Assembly (NCBI RefSeq): GCF_002813635.1
Contig: NZ_CP016382.1
Location: 372,001 to 436,000, forward strand
Source: Spiribacter roseus
GTDB taxonomy: Bacteria; Pseudomonadota; Gammaproteobacteria; Nitrococcales; Nitrococcaceae
Length of the DNA: 64,000 bases
Direction: 5' to 3'
In this document: positions 52,801-61,366 of the stretch, one piece after another
Layout: the number at the start of each line of letters is the position of its first letter
Numbering within the stretch: position 1 is the stretch's first letter
Program-made: the position numbers and the translations under genes
Notes under the pieces: generated by a model
The model's database searches: none
Seen by the model: the letters and a program-made list of their open reading frames with translations, nothing else
What the model was told of the DNA's origin: nothing

Positions 52801-54663
52801 ATGATGAATCGCTATCCGCTCTGGAAGTATGTGCTGGTGGTGGCCGTTATTGCGGCTGGCTGCCTCTACGCCCTGCCCAATCTCTTCGGCCAGGACCCGG
52901 CCCTGCAGATCAGCAGCGCGTCGGGGGGTGCCCCGACGGCAGACGTACGGGAGCGGATCAGCGAACAGCTGAGCGCGGATGGTATCCGGGTACAGGGGCA
53001 GGAGCTGACCGACGATCACCTGCTGCTGCGCCTTGGCAGCGCCGAGGCACAGGTGCGGGCGGCGGACGAGCTGGCACTCGCGCTGGGCGGTGACTACACC
53101 GTTGCCCTCAACCTGGCGCCGGCCACCCCCGACTGGCTTCAGGGCGTGGGCGGCCAGCCCATGTATCTGGGCCTTGATCTGCGCGGCGGCGTGCACTTTC
53201 TTATGGACGTCGACGTTGAAGCGGTGCTCGATCAGACCATGACCGGGTACCGCGACGAGTTTCGCCGTCAGCTGCGCGAGGCCGACATCCGCTACCGGGA
53301 TGCCAGTGTTGAGGGCACCACGGTACGACTCGCCTTTGCCGACGAACAGGCCCGCGATGCGGCGCGCTCGACGCTGAGCCCCGACTATCTCGATCTCGGC
53401 TTTGATGCCGGGTCGAGCGACGACGACCGGCCGCTGCTGACCGCGACGCTGAGCGAGGAAAAGCAGCGTGAGGTGCGCAATGCGGCGGTCGAGCAGAACA
53501 TGACCACGCTGCGCAATCGAGTCAACGAGCTGGGCGTGGCCGAGCCGGTGATCCAGCGCCAGGGCCTGAGCCGCATCGTCGTGCAGCTGCCCGGCGTTCA
53601 GGACACGGCCCGGGCCAAGGAGATCATCGGTGCCACCGCCACCCTCGAGTTTCGGATGGTGGACTCGGCGAACTTCCCCTACCGCGGTGATGAGGATGAT
53701 CCGGTCCCGCCCGGCAGTGAGCGCTATCCCGAGCGTGGCGGCGGCTATGTCCTGCTCGAGCGCGAGGTCATCATCACCGGCGAGGCGATCACCGACGCCT
53801 CTTCCGGTATCGACACCCAGAACGGGCAGCCTCAGGTGAACATCCGCCTGAGCGGTAGCGGCGGCAGCGTCATGAACCGGACAACCGCCGACCGGGTCGG
53901 CGATCACATGGCGGTGCTGTTCAAGGAGACCCAGATCGAACCGCGTCGCGTCGACGGCGAAGTGGTGCGCCGGCAGATCGAGACCGAAGAGGTCATCAAC
54001 ATCGCGCGCATTCAGGAGCAGCTCGGCAGCCGCTTCCGCATTTCCGGGCTGGAGAGCTCGCGCGAGGCGCGCAATCTGGCCCTGCTGCTGCGCGCCGGCT
54101 CGCTGGCCGCGCCCATGCAGATCGTCGAGGAGCGAACCATCGGGCCCAGCCTTGGGCAGGAGAACATCAATCAGGGGCTCGCCGCGGTTGTAGCCGGTTT
54201 TCTGCTCGTGGTGGTCTTCATGGCCGTCTACTACAAGGTGTTCGGCATCATCGCCAACGGCGCGCTGCTGGCCAACCTGATCCTCATCGTGGCGGTGCTC
54301 TCACTGCTGCAGGCGACGCTCACCCTGCCTGGCATCGCCGGGATCGTGCTGACCGTGGGCATGGCGGTGGACGCCAACGTGCTCATCTACGAACGCATCC
54401 GCGAGGAACTGCGTGGCGGCAGCAGCACCCAGCAGGCCATTGAGGCCGGTTATGGCAAGGCCTTTTCGACCATTGCCGACGCCAATGTGACGACCTTGAT
54501 CGCGGCGGTGGTGCTGTTCGCGTTCGGCAGTGGACCGGTGAAAGGGTTCGCGGTGACCCTGTCGATCGGCATCGTCAGCTCGATGTTCACGGCGATCCTT
54601 GGCACGCGCGCGGTCGTCAATCTGATTTACGGCGGGCGTCGCGGCGCGCGCCTGGCTATCTGA
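52801..54663 (+). CDS. secD: Protein translocase subunit SecD
   Basis: Six-helix membrane protein with a large periplasmic part that, with SecF, uses the proton gradient to pull proteins out of SecYEG. GLDLRGGVHFLMDVD in the first periplasmic domain and GLAAVVAGFLLVVVFMAVYYKVFG onward in the membrane part, with VGMAVDANVLIYERIREE containing the key Asp, are typical. 620 residues. Two ATGs in a row at 52801 and 52804; three bases after yajC. Confidence 0.96.
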   Translation: MMNRYPLWKYVLVVAVIAAGCLYALPNLFGQDPALQISSASGGAPTADVRERISEQLSADGIRVQGQELTDDHLLLRLGSAEAQVRAADELALALGGDYTVALNLAPATPDWLQGVGGQPMYLGLDLRGGVHFLMDVDVEAVLDQTMTGYRDEFRRQLREADIRYRDASVEGTTVRLAFADEQARDAARSTLSPDYLDLGFDAGSSDDDRPLLTATLSEEKQREVRNAAVEQNMTTLRNRVNELGVAEPVIQRQGLSRIVVQLPGVQDTARAKEIIGATATLEFRMVDSANFPYRGDEDDPVPPGSERYPERGGGYVLLEREVIITGEAITDASSGIDTQNGQPQVNIRLSGSGGSVMNRTTADRVGDHMAVLFKETQIEPRRVDGEVVRRQIETEEVINIARIQEQLGSRFRISGLESSREARNLALLLRAGSLAAPMQIVEERTIGPSLGQENINQGLAAVVAGFLLVVVFMAVYYKVFGIIANGALLANLILIVAVLSLLQATLTLPGIAGIVLTVGMAVDANVLIYERIREELRGGSSTQQAIEAGYGKAFSTIADANVTTLIAAVVLFAFGSGPVKGFAVTLSIGIVSSMFTAILGTRAVVNLIYGGRRGARLAI

Positions 54664-54673
54664 GGAGACGCTT

Positions 54674-55609
54674 GTGGATTTCTTCAAGCGCGAGCCCGAC
54701 ATTGCGTTCATGGCCTATCGCCGCCCGCTGGCGCTTTTGACGGCAGTGCTGATCGTGGCCGCCATCGGCTTTCTGGGCGTGCGCGGCCTCAATCTGGGGC
54801 TCGACTTCACCGGCGGCACGCTGGTGGAAGTGGGTTATCCCGAGGCCGTGGAGCTCGCCGAGGTGCGCGAGGTGCTGGCCGAGGACGGCTATGATGACGC
54901 CGTGGTCCAGACCTTCGGCACCGCCCGTGACATCCTCATCCGGCTGGCACCGGATGCGGGGCAGGGGGATGCGCTGAGCAACGCGGTCCTCGAGACCCTG
55001 CGCACCGACAATCCGGCGGCCGAGCTGCGGCGGGTCGAGTTCGTCGGCCCGCAGGTGGGCGACGAGCTGGCCGAAAAGGGCGGACTGGCCCTGCTCTACG
55101 CCCTGGGCGGGATCCTGCTGTATGTGGCGTTCCGCTTCGAATACCGCTTCGCGATCGGGGCGGTGGCCGCCGTGGTGCATGATGTGGTGGTTACCCTGGG
55201 CATCTTCGCCGCCATTGGCATGACCTTTGACCTGACCGTGCTGGCGGCGCTGCTGGCGGTGATCGGCTACTCCCTCAACGACACCATCGTGGTGTTCGAC
55301 CGTATCCGCGAGAACTTCCTGCGGATCCGCAAGGGCACGGCCGAGTCCATCGCCAACCGCTCCATCAATCAGATGCTGCCGCGCACCCTGGTGACCAGTC
55401 TGACCACGCTGCTGGTGCTGTTCGCGCTGGCGCTCTTCGGCGGCGAGCTGATCCGCGGCTTTGCCGTCACGCTGATCGTCGGCGTGCTGGTGGGAACCTA
55501 TTCATCCATTTATGTCGCGAGTGCGGCGGCGCTGGCGCTGGGCGTCAGTAAAGAGGATCTGGTCCCGCCGCCGAAGGAAGGCGAGGATGCCGATGACGAG
55601 CAGCCCTGA
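54674..55609 (+). CDS. secF: Protein translocase subunit SecF
   Basis: Partner of SecD. N-terminal helix followed by GLNLGLDFTGGTLVEV; conserved GDELAEKGGLALLYALGG; and GYSLNDTIVVFDRIREN, with the functional Asp, in the membrane part. 311 residues with a short acidic tail. GTG start with GAGGAG 6 bases upstream. Confidence 0.96.
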   Translation: MDFFKREPDIAFMAYRRPLALLTAVLIVAAIGFLGVRGLNLGLDFTGGTLVEVGYPEAVELAEVREVLAEDGYDDAVVQTFGTARDILIRLAPDAGQGDALSNAVLETLRTDNPAAELRRVEFVGPQVGDELAEKGGLALLYALGGILLYVAFRFEYRFAIGAVAAVVHDVVVTLGIFAAIGMTFDLTVLAALLAVIGYSLNDTIVVFDRIRENFLRIRKGTAESIANRSINQMLPRTLVTSLTTLLVLFALALFGGELIRGFAVTLIVGVLVGTYSSIYVASAAALALGVSKEDLVPPPKEGEDADDEQP

Positions 55610-55688
55610 GCCCGAACCGCAGCAACGTCACGAGACGGTCACAAACCCCGGCTACGATGCGCCTCAGATGGGCAACGGGGACACGATC

Positions 55689-56504
55689 ATGCCGGACGTC
55701 GAAATGCTCAGGCCGCTGCGCTACCGGAGCGTGTTCATCTCCGACACGCATCTCGGATTCAGCGGGGCGCAGGCCGAATTCCTGCTGGATTTTCTCCAGT
55801 CCATCGAATGCGACACCCTCTATCTGGTCGGCGATATCCTCGATATCTGGGAAATGCGCCGGCGACGCTTCAACTGGCCGGACAGCCACAACGCCGTCGT
55901 CCAGACCATCCTCGAGCGCGCCCGCCAGGGGACCCGCGTGGTCTACATCCCCGGTAACCATGACGAGATGATGCGCGACTATGCCGGGATGTCCATCGAG
56001 GGCATCAGCATCAAACTGCGCGACACCCATGAGTGTGCGGACGGCCGGCGCCTTCTCGTGCTCCACGGCGATGAATTCGACACGGTGGTGCAGTACAGCC
56101 GCCTGGTCGCGGTACTCGGCAGCCGGATGTACGCCTGGCTGATTCGGGCGAATCACTGGGTCAACCGCGTCCGCCAGGCGCTCAACCGGCCCTACTGGTC
56201 GCTGGCCGCGCATCTCAAGCAGCGCACCAAGAATGTCATGCGCTACATCGCCAGCTACGAGGAGGCGCTCCTGCACGAGGCGCGCGAGGCGGGGGTTGAC
56301 GGTCTGGTCTGCGGGCACATCCACCACGCCGAGATTCTCGACCAGCAGGGGGTGCTGTACTGCAATGACGGCGACTGGGTGGAGAGCTGCACCGCGCTGG
56401 TGGAATCCCACGCCGGCGAGCTGTCACTGCTGCGCTGGAGTGAAGTGCGCGAAACCCTCAAGTCCACCGGTCAGGCACCGGCCCGGCAGCAGCACGTGGC
56501 CTGA
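55689..56504 (+). CDS. LpxH-like UDP-2,3-diacylglucosamine diphosphatase family phosphoesterase
   Basis: Calcineurin-like metallophosphoesterase. All metal motifs are visible: SDTHLG, GDILDIWE, GNHDE, HGDEFD and GHIHHAE. Relatives include LpxH (lipid A synthesis) and larger COG2908 proteins of unclear substrate; the spacing and the 271-residue length fit the latter, so a lipid A role is not certain. The start is ambiguous: ATG 55689 is used because family homology begins just after it; ATG 55587, inside the end of secF behind AAGGAAGG, would add 34 unconserved residues. The stop lies in a hairpin shared with suhB. Confidence 0.85.
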   Translation: MPDVEMLRPLRYRSVFISDTHLGFSGAQAEFLLDFLQSIECDTLYLVGDILDIWEMRRRRFNWPDSHNAVVQTILERARQGTRVVYIPGNHDEMMRDYAGMSIEGISIKLRDTHECADGRRLLVLHGDEFDTVVQYSRLVAVLGSRMYAWLIRANHWVNRVRQALNRPYWSLAAHLKQRTKNVMRYIASYEEALLHEAREAGVDGLVCGHIHHAEILDQQGVLYCNDGDWVESCTALVESHAGELSLLRWSEVRETLKSTGQAPARQQHVA

Positions 56505-56517
56505 TCCGCGATCAGGC
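56499..56517. terminator. Hairpin across the convergent stops of the LpxH-like gene and suhB
   Basis: Perfect GCCTGATC/GATCAGGC with loop CGC. Both stop codons (TGA 56502-56504 on plus, 56514-56512 on minus) lie within the stem arms. No T tract. Confidence 0.45.
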
Positions 56518-57309
56518 GCGGATCCCTTCGATGCGGTGCGGGGCGATGGTGCGCACCAGGTCGGCGAACAGCTTGGGGCTGCCGGCGATGATGTTGCCGG
56601 TGTCCAGATAGCCGTCGCCACCGGCAAAGTCCCCGACGATGCCGCCCGCCTCCCGGATCATCAGCGCCCCGGCCGCCATGTCCCAGGGCTTGAGGCCGAT
56701 CTCCCAGAACCCGTCAAGCCGCCCGCAGGCCACATAGGCCAGATCCAGCGCGGCCGAGCCGCCGCGGCGTAGATCGCCGGCGCGGCGGAAGACGTCGCCA
56801 AACATCCCCAGATAGGCATCGTGGTAGGCGTGCAGGCGTAGCGGGAAGCCCGTCCCCAGCAAGGCGTTGTCGATGGACGGGCGTGGCTGGATGCGCATCC
56901 GCCGTCCCTCAAAGGTGCAGCCGCCACCGCGCTTCGCCGTCCACAGCTCCTGGCGGACCGGGTCGTAGATCACACCGGCTTCCAGGGCGCCGCGGTGTTT
57001 CAGGGCGATGGAGACGGCAAAATGCGGAACGCCACGCAGGTAGTTGAGGGTGCCATCGAGGGGGTCCACCACCCAGCAATAGTCGGCGTCCTCGGCCCCG
57101 CCGCGCTCTTCCCCCACAACGGCATGATCGGGATACGCCTGCTTGAGGCTGGCACGGATCTCGTCCTCGGCCATGCGATCGACGTCGCTGACGAAATCGT
57201 TTTCGCCCTTGGCCTCGACATTGATGCGGTCAAGCCGGTTGATATGGTGGACAATGATGTTGCCGGCGCTGCGTGCGGCGCGCACCGCAACGTTGATCAT
57301 CGGTTGCAT
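56512..57309 (-). CDS. suhB: Inositol-1-monophosphatase family protein SuhB
   Basis: Mg-dependent phosphatase that also acts with Nus factors in rRNA transcription in E. coli. Metal ligands are in GEERG, WVVDPLDGTLNYLRG and KPWDMAAGALMIREAGG; the N terminus MQPMINVAVRAARSAGNII matches SuhB. 265 residues. The start at 57309 has AGGA 8 bases upstream. It diverges from trmJ, as in Pseudomonas. Confidence 0.94.
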   Translation of the reverse strand: MQPMINVAVRAARSAGNIIVHHINRLDRINVEAKGENDFVSDVDRMAEDEIRASLKQAYPDHAVVGEERGGAEDADYCWVVDPLDGTLNYLRGVPHFAVSIALKHRGALEAGVIYDPVRQELWTAKRGGGCTFEGRRMRIQPRPSIDNALLGTGFPLRLHAYHDAYLGMFGDVFRRAGDLRRGGSAALDLAYVACGRLDGFWEIGLKPWDMAAGALMIREAGGIVGDFAGGDGYLDTGNIIAGSPKLFADLVRTIAPHRIEGIRA

Positions 57310-57402
57310 GAATCGGTCCTGAAATCGGGCTGGTGACGACGTGCGACGCCGTGAAACGCTGCGTAATCGACAATGATAACAGCAAACCGGGGAGTCCGTG
57401 TC

Positions 57403-58125
57403 TTGAACAATCCGAATACCCCAGACTGCCGCTTCGTGCTGGTGGGGACCTCGCATTCCGGCAACCTTGGCGCCACGGCGCGGGCGATGCTGACCATGGC
57501 GCTGGACCGGCTGGTGCTGGTGGATGCGCAGTGCGCGGTCGACGAGCAGGCCATCGCGATGGCCGCCCACGCGGCACCGGTGCTCACGGGGGCGGATCAG
57601 CACGCGACCCTCGCCCCGGCGGTGGCCGATACCGGGCTGTGTCTGGGGCTGACGGCACGGCCGCGGCGCGATGGCGTCCCGGCCCTCACACCACGAGAGG
57701 CGGCCGCCACCATCGCCGCCGAACCCGGACCGGTGGCGGTGCTGTTCGGGCGCGAGCGCACCGGGCTGACCAACGAAGAGCTCGCCTGCTGCCATCGGCT
57801 GGTTCATATCCCCGCCAACCCCGACTACCCGGCGCTCAATCTGGCCGCCGCGGTGCAGTTGATGGCGTATGAGATCTTTGTCGCCCGCGACGCGGTTGCC
57901 GGTGGATCGGTGCCCAGTCCCGAGCCGGCGACGCCGTACGCCACCGGCGCGCATCTGGAGGGCCTGCACGGCCAGCTCGAGGCCCTTGCCGATGCCACGG
58001 GTTATACCCGCCGCGGCCCGCGCGCCGTCATGCTCCGGCGGCTGCGCCATTTCATCAATCGCGCGCGGCCGAGCGTCGACGAAGTGGATCTGCTCCGGGG
58101 CCTGCTCAAGCGGCTGCGGCCATGA
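57403..58125 (+). CDS. trmJ: tRNA (Cm32/Um32) methyltransferase TrmJ
   Basis: SPOUT methyltransferase that methylates the ribose at position 32 of tRNA. FVLVGTSHSGNLGATARAM, AVLFGRERTGLTNEEL and NPDYPALNLAAAVQLMAYE are the family motifs; a helical C-terminal domain follows. The TTG at 57403 is chosen since GGGGAG lies 8 bases upstream; an in-frame ATG at 57373 has no ribosome-binding site and sits in the promoter-like AT-rich stretch. Between suhB and cysE, as in Pseudomonas. Confidence 0.92.
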   Translation: MNNPNTPDCRFVLVGTSHSGNLGATARAMLTMALDRLVLVDAQCAVDEQAIAMAAHAAPVLTGADQHATLAPAVADTGLCLGLTARPRRDGVPALTPREAAATIAAEPGPVAVLFGRERTGLTNEELACCHRLVHIPANPDYPALNLAAAVQLMAYEIFVARDAVAGGSVPSPEPATPYATGAHLEGLHGQLEALADATGYTRRGPRAVMLRRLRHFINRARPSVDEVDLLRGLLKRLRP

Positions 58126-58158
58126 CAATCCGGCTGGCTGGCGGTGACGCCACCCGAG

Positions 58159-58164
58159 TATACT
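58159..58164 (+). promoter_or_regulatory. -10-like TATACT directly before cysE
   Basis: TATACT ends 6 bases before the cysE ATG at 58171, so transcription would begin at the start codon. No Shine-Dalgarno sequence; no convincing -35. Confidence 0.4.
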
Positions 58165-58170
58165 GGCGCC

Positions 58171-58953
58171 ATGTTTAAACGGCTTCGTGAAGACATCAAC
58201 TGCGTCTTCGACCGCGACCCCGCGGCCCGCAATCACTTCGAGGTCCTGATCAGCTATCCGGGTGTCCATGCCCTGATCCTGCATCGGATGAACCACTGGC
58301 TGTGGCGACACCGCCTGGGCGGCATGGCGCGTTTTCTGGCGCTGATCGCGCGGCTTCTCACCGGGATTGAGATCCATCCCGGGGCGCGGATCGGGCGGCG
58401 CTTTTTCATCGACCACGGCCTGGGCGTCGTGATCGGCGAAACGGCCGAGGTGGGCGATGACTGCACGCTCTATCAGGGGGTGACCCTGGGCGGCACTTCG
58501 TGGCGGGCCGGCAAGCGTCATCCGACCCTGGGTAACGACGTGGTGGTGGGCGCGGGCGCCAAGGTGCTTGGGCCGCTGGATGTCGGCGAGGGCGCGCGGA
58601 TCGGCTCCAACGCGGTGGTGGTCAAGGACGTGCCGGCGCAGGCGACGATGGTCGGCATCCCCGCGCGGGTCGCGCGGATCGGTAGCGAGGCACCGCCACG
58701 CTCCGAGGCGGAGCAGCGGCGTGAGGAGACCGCCCGCCGGATCGGGTTTGATGCCTACGGCGCCACCCAGGACATGCCCGATCCGGTCGCCAATGCGATC
58801 AACGCCATCCTTGATCATGTCCATCACACCGACGAGCGTCTGCAGGAGATGTGCCATGCGCTGCGGGCGCTGGGTGGCGAGGTCAACGACAGCGACATCC
58901 CCGATATCAAAGACTGTGGCATGCAGGATCGCTCGAAAAACGAGGGCTCATGA
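58171..58953 (+). CDS. cysE: Serine O-acetyltransferase CysE
   Basis: Acetylates serine with acetyl-CoA, the first step of cysteine synthesis. The left-handed beta-helix is clear ([20 protein letters not shown], then [20 protein letters not shown], then [15 protein letters not shown]), with the catalytic Asp-His in FIDHG. It has the shorter N terminus typical of the cysE copy next to isc genes. 260 residues. The ATG at 58171 is used; a GTG at 58144 would add nine residues across the -10 box. TGA overlaps the next ATG. Confidence 0.94.
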   Translation: MFKRLREDINCVFDRDPAARNHFEVLISYPGVHALILHRMNHWLWRHRLGGMARFLALIARLLTGIEIHPGARIGRRFFIDHGLGVVIGETAEVGDDCTLYQGVTLGGTSWRAGKRHPTLGNDVVVGAGAKVLGPLDVGEGARIGSNAVVVKDVPAQATMVGIPARVARIGSEAPPRSEAEQRREETARRIGFDAYGATQDMPDPVANAINAILDHVHHTDERLQEMCHALRALGGEVNDSDIPDIKDCGMQDRSKNEGS

Positions 58954-60170
58954 CCCACGCGTATCTGGACTACGCGGCCACCACGCCGGTTGACCCGCGG
59001 GTGGCGGCCGGAATGGCGGCGCTCGAGGGGCCCGACGGGGTCTTTGCCAACCCCGCGAGCGGTCATCCCTATGGCCGCCGGGCGGCGGCGGTGGTCGAGT
59101 CCGCACAGGAAAAGGTGCTGGAAACCCTCGGCGATCGCGACTTTCAGGTCATCTGGACCAGTGGGGCGACGGAGGCGGACAACCTGGCGATCCTCGGCCT
59201 GGCGCGGGCGGTTGCCCGGCGCGGTGGCGGACGGCGCCGGATCCTGGTCACCGCCACTGAGCATTCCGCCGTTCTCGCCGCCGCCGACGCAGCCGCCCGC
59301 GAGGCGGGAATGCAGGTCGAGCGGCTGCCCGTGGCGGCGGACGGGCAATTGACACCGGCCACCCTCGAAGCGGCACTCGCCCCCGACGTGGCGCTGGTCT
59401 CGCTGGCACCGGTCAATAATGAAACCGGCGTCATCCAGCCCATCGAACGCCTGGCCCCGCTGGTCAGGGCGGTGGGTGCACGACTGCATCTGGATGCGGC
59501 CCAGGCCGTGGGTCGAGTGCCTGAGCCGGGTCCCTACCGGCATGCCGATCTGGTCTCGCTGTCGGCCCACAAGTGCTGCGGGCCCAAGGGCATCGGGGCA
59601 CTCTGCGTGCGCCCCGACGTGCGCCTGGCGCCCCTGATGCACGGTGGTGGCCAGCAGTCGGGGCGGCGCTCGGGGACGCTGCCGGTGGGTCTGATCGCGG
59701 GCATGGGCGATGCCCTGGGTTACCGCGACGATGCCGCCGAACAGGCGCGTCAGCGCGCACTGCGCGGGCGCCTCGTCGATGCCCTGCGGGCCGCGGGCGG
59801 CGTCGTGATCAACGGCCGGGCCGACGGGGCGCCGGCGATTCTCAACGCCTCGTTTCCGGGGGTGCATGGCGGCGCGCTCCGGGACGCCCTCGGTGACCTG
59901 GCGGTGGGGTTCGGCTCGGCGTGCAGCGGGCGCGATGGTCCCTCGCATGTACTGCGCGCCATGGGGCGACCGGACGCGCTGGCCCATGCCTCGGTGCGCA
60001 TCAGCATCGGCCGGTTCACAGAAATGGCCGACATCGACGCGGCGGGCGCCCAAGTGGTGGCCGCTGTGGCGGCGCTGCGCGGGATATCGCCCCTCTGGCG
60101 CGAGATCGAGGAAGGCCGTCGGACGGTGGATTCTGCCTACGGCGTCACAACCGCGCTGGAAATGGCTTGA
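58950..60170 (+). CDS. iscS: Cysteine desulfurase, IscS-like
   Basis: PLP enzyme that takes sulfur from cysteine as a persulfide for Fe-S clusters and tRNA thiolation. PLP lysine K208 in [12 protein letters not shown], active cysteine C325 in [14 protein letters not shown], histidine in [23 protein letters not shown] and [10 protein letters not shown] at the N terminus are IscS-like. The cysteine loop is about one residue shorter than in E. coli IscS, and the C-terminal SPLW segment that binds IscU is kept although the final tail differs. 406 residues. No iscR precedes it; cysE overlaps by four bases. Confidence 0.93.
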   Translation: MTHAYLDYAATTPVDPRVAAGMAALEGPDGVFANPASGHPYGRRAAAVVESAQEKVLETLGDRDFQVIWTSGATEADNLAILGLARAVARRGGGRRRILVTATEHSAVLAAADAAAREAGMQVERLPVAADGQLTPATLEAALAPDVALVSLAPVNNETGVIQPIERLAPLVRAVGARLHLDAAQAVGRVPEPGPYRHADLVSLSAHKCCGPKGIGALCVRPDVRLAPLMHGGGQQSGRRSGTLPVGLIAGMGDALGYRDDAAEQARQRALRGRLVDALRAAGGVVINGRADGAPAILNASFPGVHGGALRDALGDLAVGFGSACSGRDGPSHVLRAMGRPDALAHASVRISIGRFTEMADIDAAGAQVVAAVAALRGISPLWREIEEGRRTVDSAYGVTTALEMA

Positions 60171-60174
60171 ATCC

Positions 60175-60552
60175 ATGCCGGCGGATCGGGGATGGTGGGA
60201 TTATCGGCATCTGGGTGCACCGGCTGTGCGCCTTGGCTGGCAGCACGGCAGCGCGGGCCGGATCGACGAGGGCTGCCGGGTGGACTGCTGGCTCTGTGGT
60301 GATGCGACGGTCATCCGCGGGGCCCGGTTCGAGGTGTTCGGCGAGGTCGAGATCATTCGCGCGGCGGCCTGGGTCGCCGCTTGGCTCGAGGGCCGGACAC
60401 CGGCGGTGGCGCGGACGGTGACCGGGCGCTGGCTGGCGGAGGCCGCCGGCCTGCCGGATGAAGCGCGCGCCGGGGCGCTGTGTATTGAAGACGCCATGCG
60501 GTCGGCATTGACCGGGTGGCCGCAGGAAAATGGAGCGAGCGATGAGCATTGA
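60175..60552 (+). CDS. Degenerate IscU-like protein with new CX3CX2C motif
   Basis: A 125-residue intact frame in the exact place of iscU, between iscS and iscA. It lines up with IscU over RGARFEVFG (IscU EDARFKTYG), AAAWVAAWLEGR (SSSLVTEWVKGK), AGLPDEA (ELPPVK) and IEDAMRSAL (AEDAIKAAI). The three scaffold cysteines are gone: the first is replaced near D32, C63 by E57 and C106 by G100; H105 is Ala. The HscA-binding LPPVK is LPDEA. Instead it has C34, C38, C41 (CX3CX2C) and C103. It keeps a coding appearance and overlaps the iscA start, so it is probably expressed. It may be a repurposed sulfur or cluster protein. The homology call is mine by eye. Confidence 0.68.
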   Translation: MPADRGWWDYRHLGAPAVRLGWQHGSAGRIDEGCRVDCWLCGDATVIRGARFEVFGEVEIIRAAAWVAAWLEGRTPAVARTVTGRWLAEAAGLPDEARAGALCIEDAMRSALTGWPQENGASDEH

Positions 60553-60868
60553 ACTGACCGAACGGGCGGCGGACCACATCCGCGATTCGCTGGTTCGCCA
60601 CCAGAAGGGCATGGGACTGCGGCTGGGTGTACGCACTTCGGGCTGCTCGGGTTTCATGTACACCGTGGATTACGCCGAGGCGCCGGGCGACAACGATCTG
60701 GTGGTCGAGCAGCACGGCGTTGCGGTGGTCATTGATCGGAAGAGCCTCCCGTTCCTGGAGGGCATGGAGGTCGACTTCGTGCGCGAAGGCCTCAATGAGC
60801 GGTTCAGCTTTCGCAACCCCAATGTCTCGGCTGCCTGCGGCTGTGGCGAGAGCTTTGCCGTCGAGTGA
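60542..60868 (+). CDS. iscA: A-type iron-sulfur carrier IscA
   Basis: Carrier that accepts or matures Fe-S clusters and passes them to target proteins. The three cysteine ligands are C35 (TSGCSGFMY), C99 and C101 (SAACGCGESF). 108 residues. The ATG at 60542 has GGAG 6 bases upstream and overlaps the upstream gene by 11 bases; a second ATG at 60530 is less well placed. Normally hscB-hscA-fdx-iscX would follow; here ndk follows after 69 bases. Confidence 0.95.
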   Translation: MSIELTERAADHIRDSLVRHQKGMGLRLGVRTSGCSGFMYTVDYAEAPGDNDLVVEQHGVAVVIDRKSLPFLEGMEVDFVREGLNERFSFRNPNVSAACGCGESFAVE

Positions 60869-60937
60869 TTGTCGCTGGGCGAGCCGCTGGGTAGACTGAC
60901 CGGCTTGTCTTGATCAACACACACAGGAGCTCATTGC

Positions 60938-61366
60938 ATGGCCGTTGAACGCACCCTTTCCATCGTCAAGCCCGACGCCGTCGCCCAGAACAACATCGGC
61001 GAGATCTATCGCCGCTTCGAGATGGCCGGCCTGCAGATCATCGCCGCGCGCATGACCCACCTTTCCAAGGCGCAGGCCGAGTCGTTCTACGCCGTGCATC
61101 GCGATCGCCCGTTCTTCACCGCGCTGGTCAATTTCATGATGTCGGGGCCGGTGATGGTCCAGGTGCTCGAGGGCCATGATGCCATCCGCAAGAACCGCGA
61201 AGTGATGGGCGCCACCAACCCGGCCGAGGCCGCTGCCGGCACGATCCGTCACGACCTGGCGGAAACGGTTGATGCGAACGCCGCCCATGGTTCGGATTCG
61301 CCCGAGACGGCGCGCGAAGAGATCGCCTTTTTCTTTGGTGAAGATGACCTCCACAGCCGCGGCTGA
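60938..61366 (+). CDS. ndk: Nucleoside diphosphate kinase
   Basis: Balances NTP pools by passing the gamma phosphate through a histidine. [34 protein letters not shown] and the catalytic NAAHGSDS are all present. 142 residues. AGGAG at 60924 precedes the ATG. Its 3' end overlaps the rlmN start by 23 bases. Confidence 0.98.
   Translation: MAVERTLSIVKPDAVAQNNIGEIYRRFEMAGLQIIAARMTHLSKAQAESFYAVHRDRPFFTALVNFMMSGPVMVQVLEGHDAIRKNREVMGATNPAEAAAGTIRHDLAETVDANAAHGSDSPETAREEIAFFFGEDDLHSRG

Noticed and set aside
57310-58857. Upstream extension of the suhB frame by over 500 codons on the minus strand
   Set aside because: The extension is antisense to trmJ and cysE; SuhB homology starts at 57309 with a ribosome-binding site.
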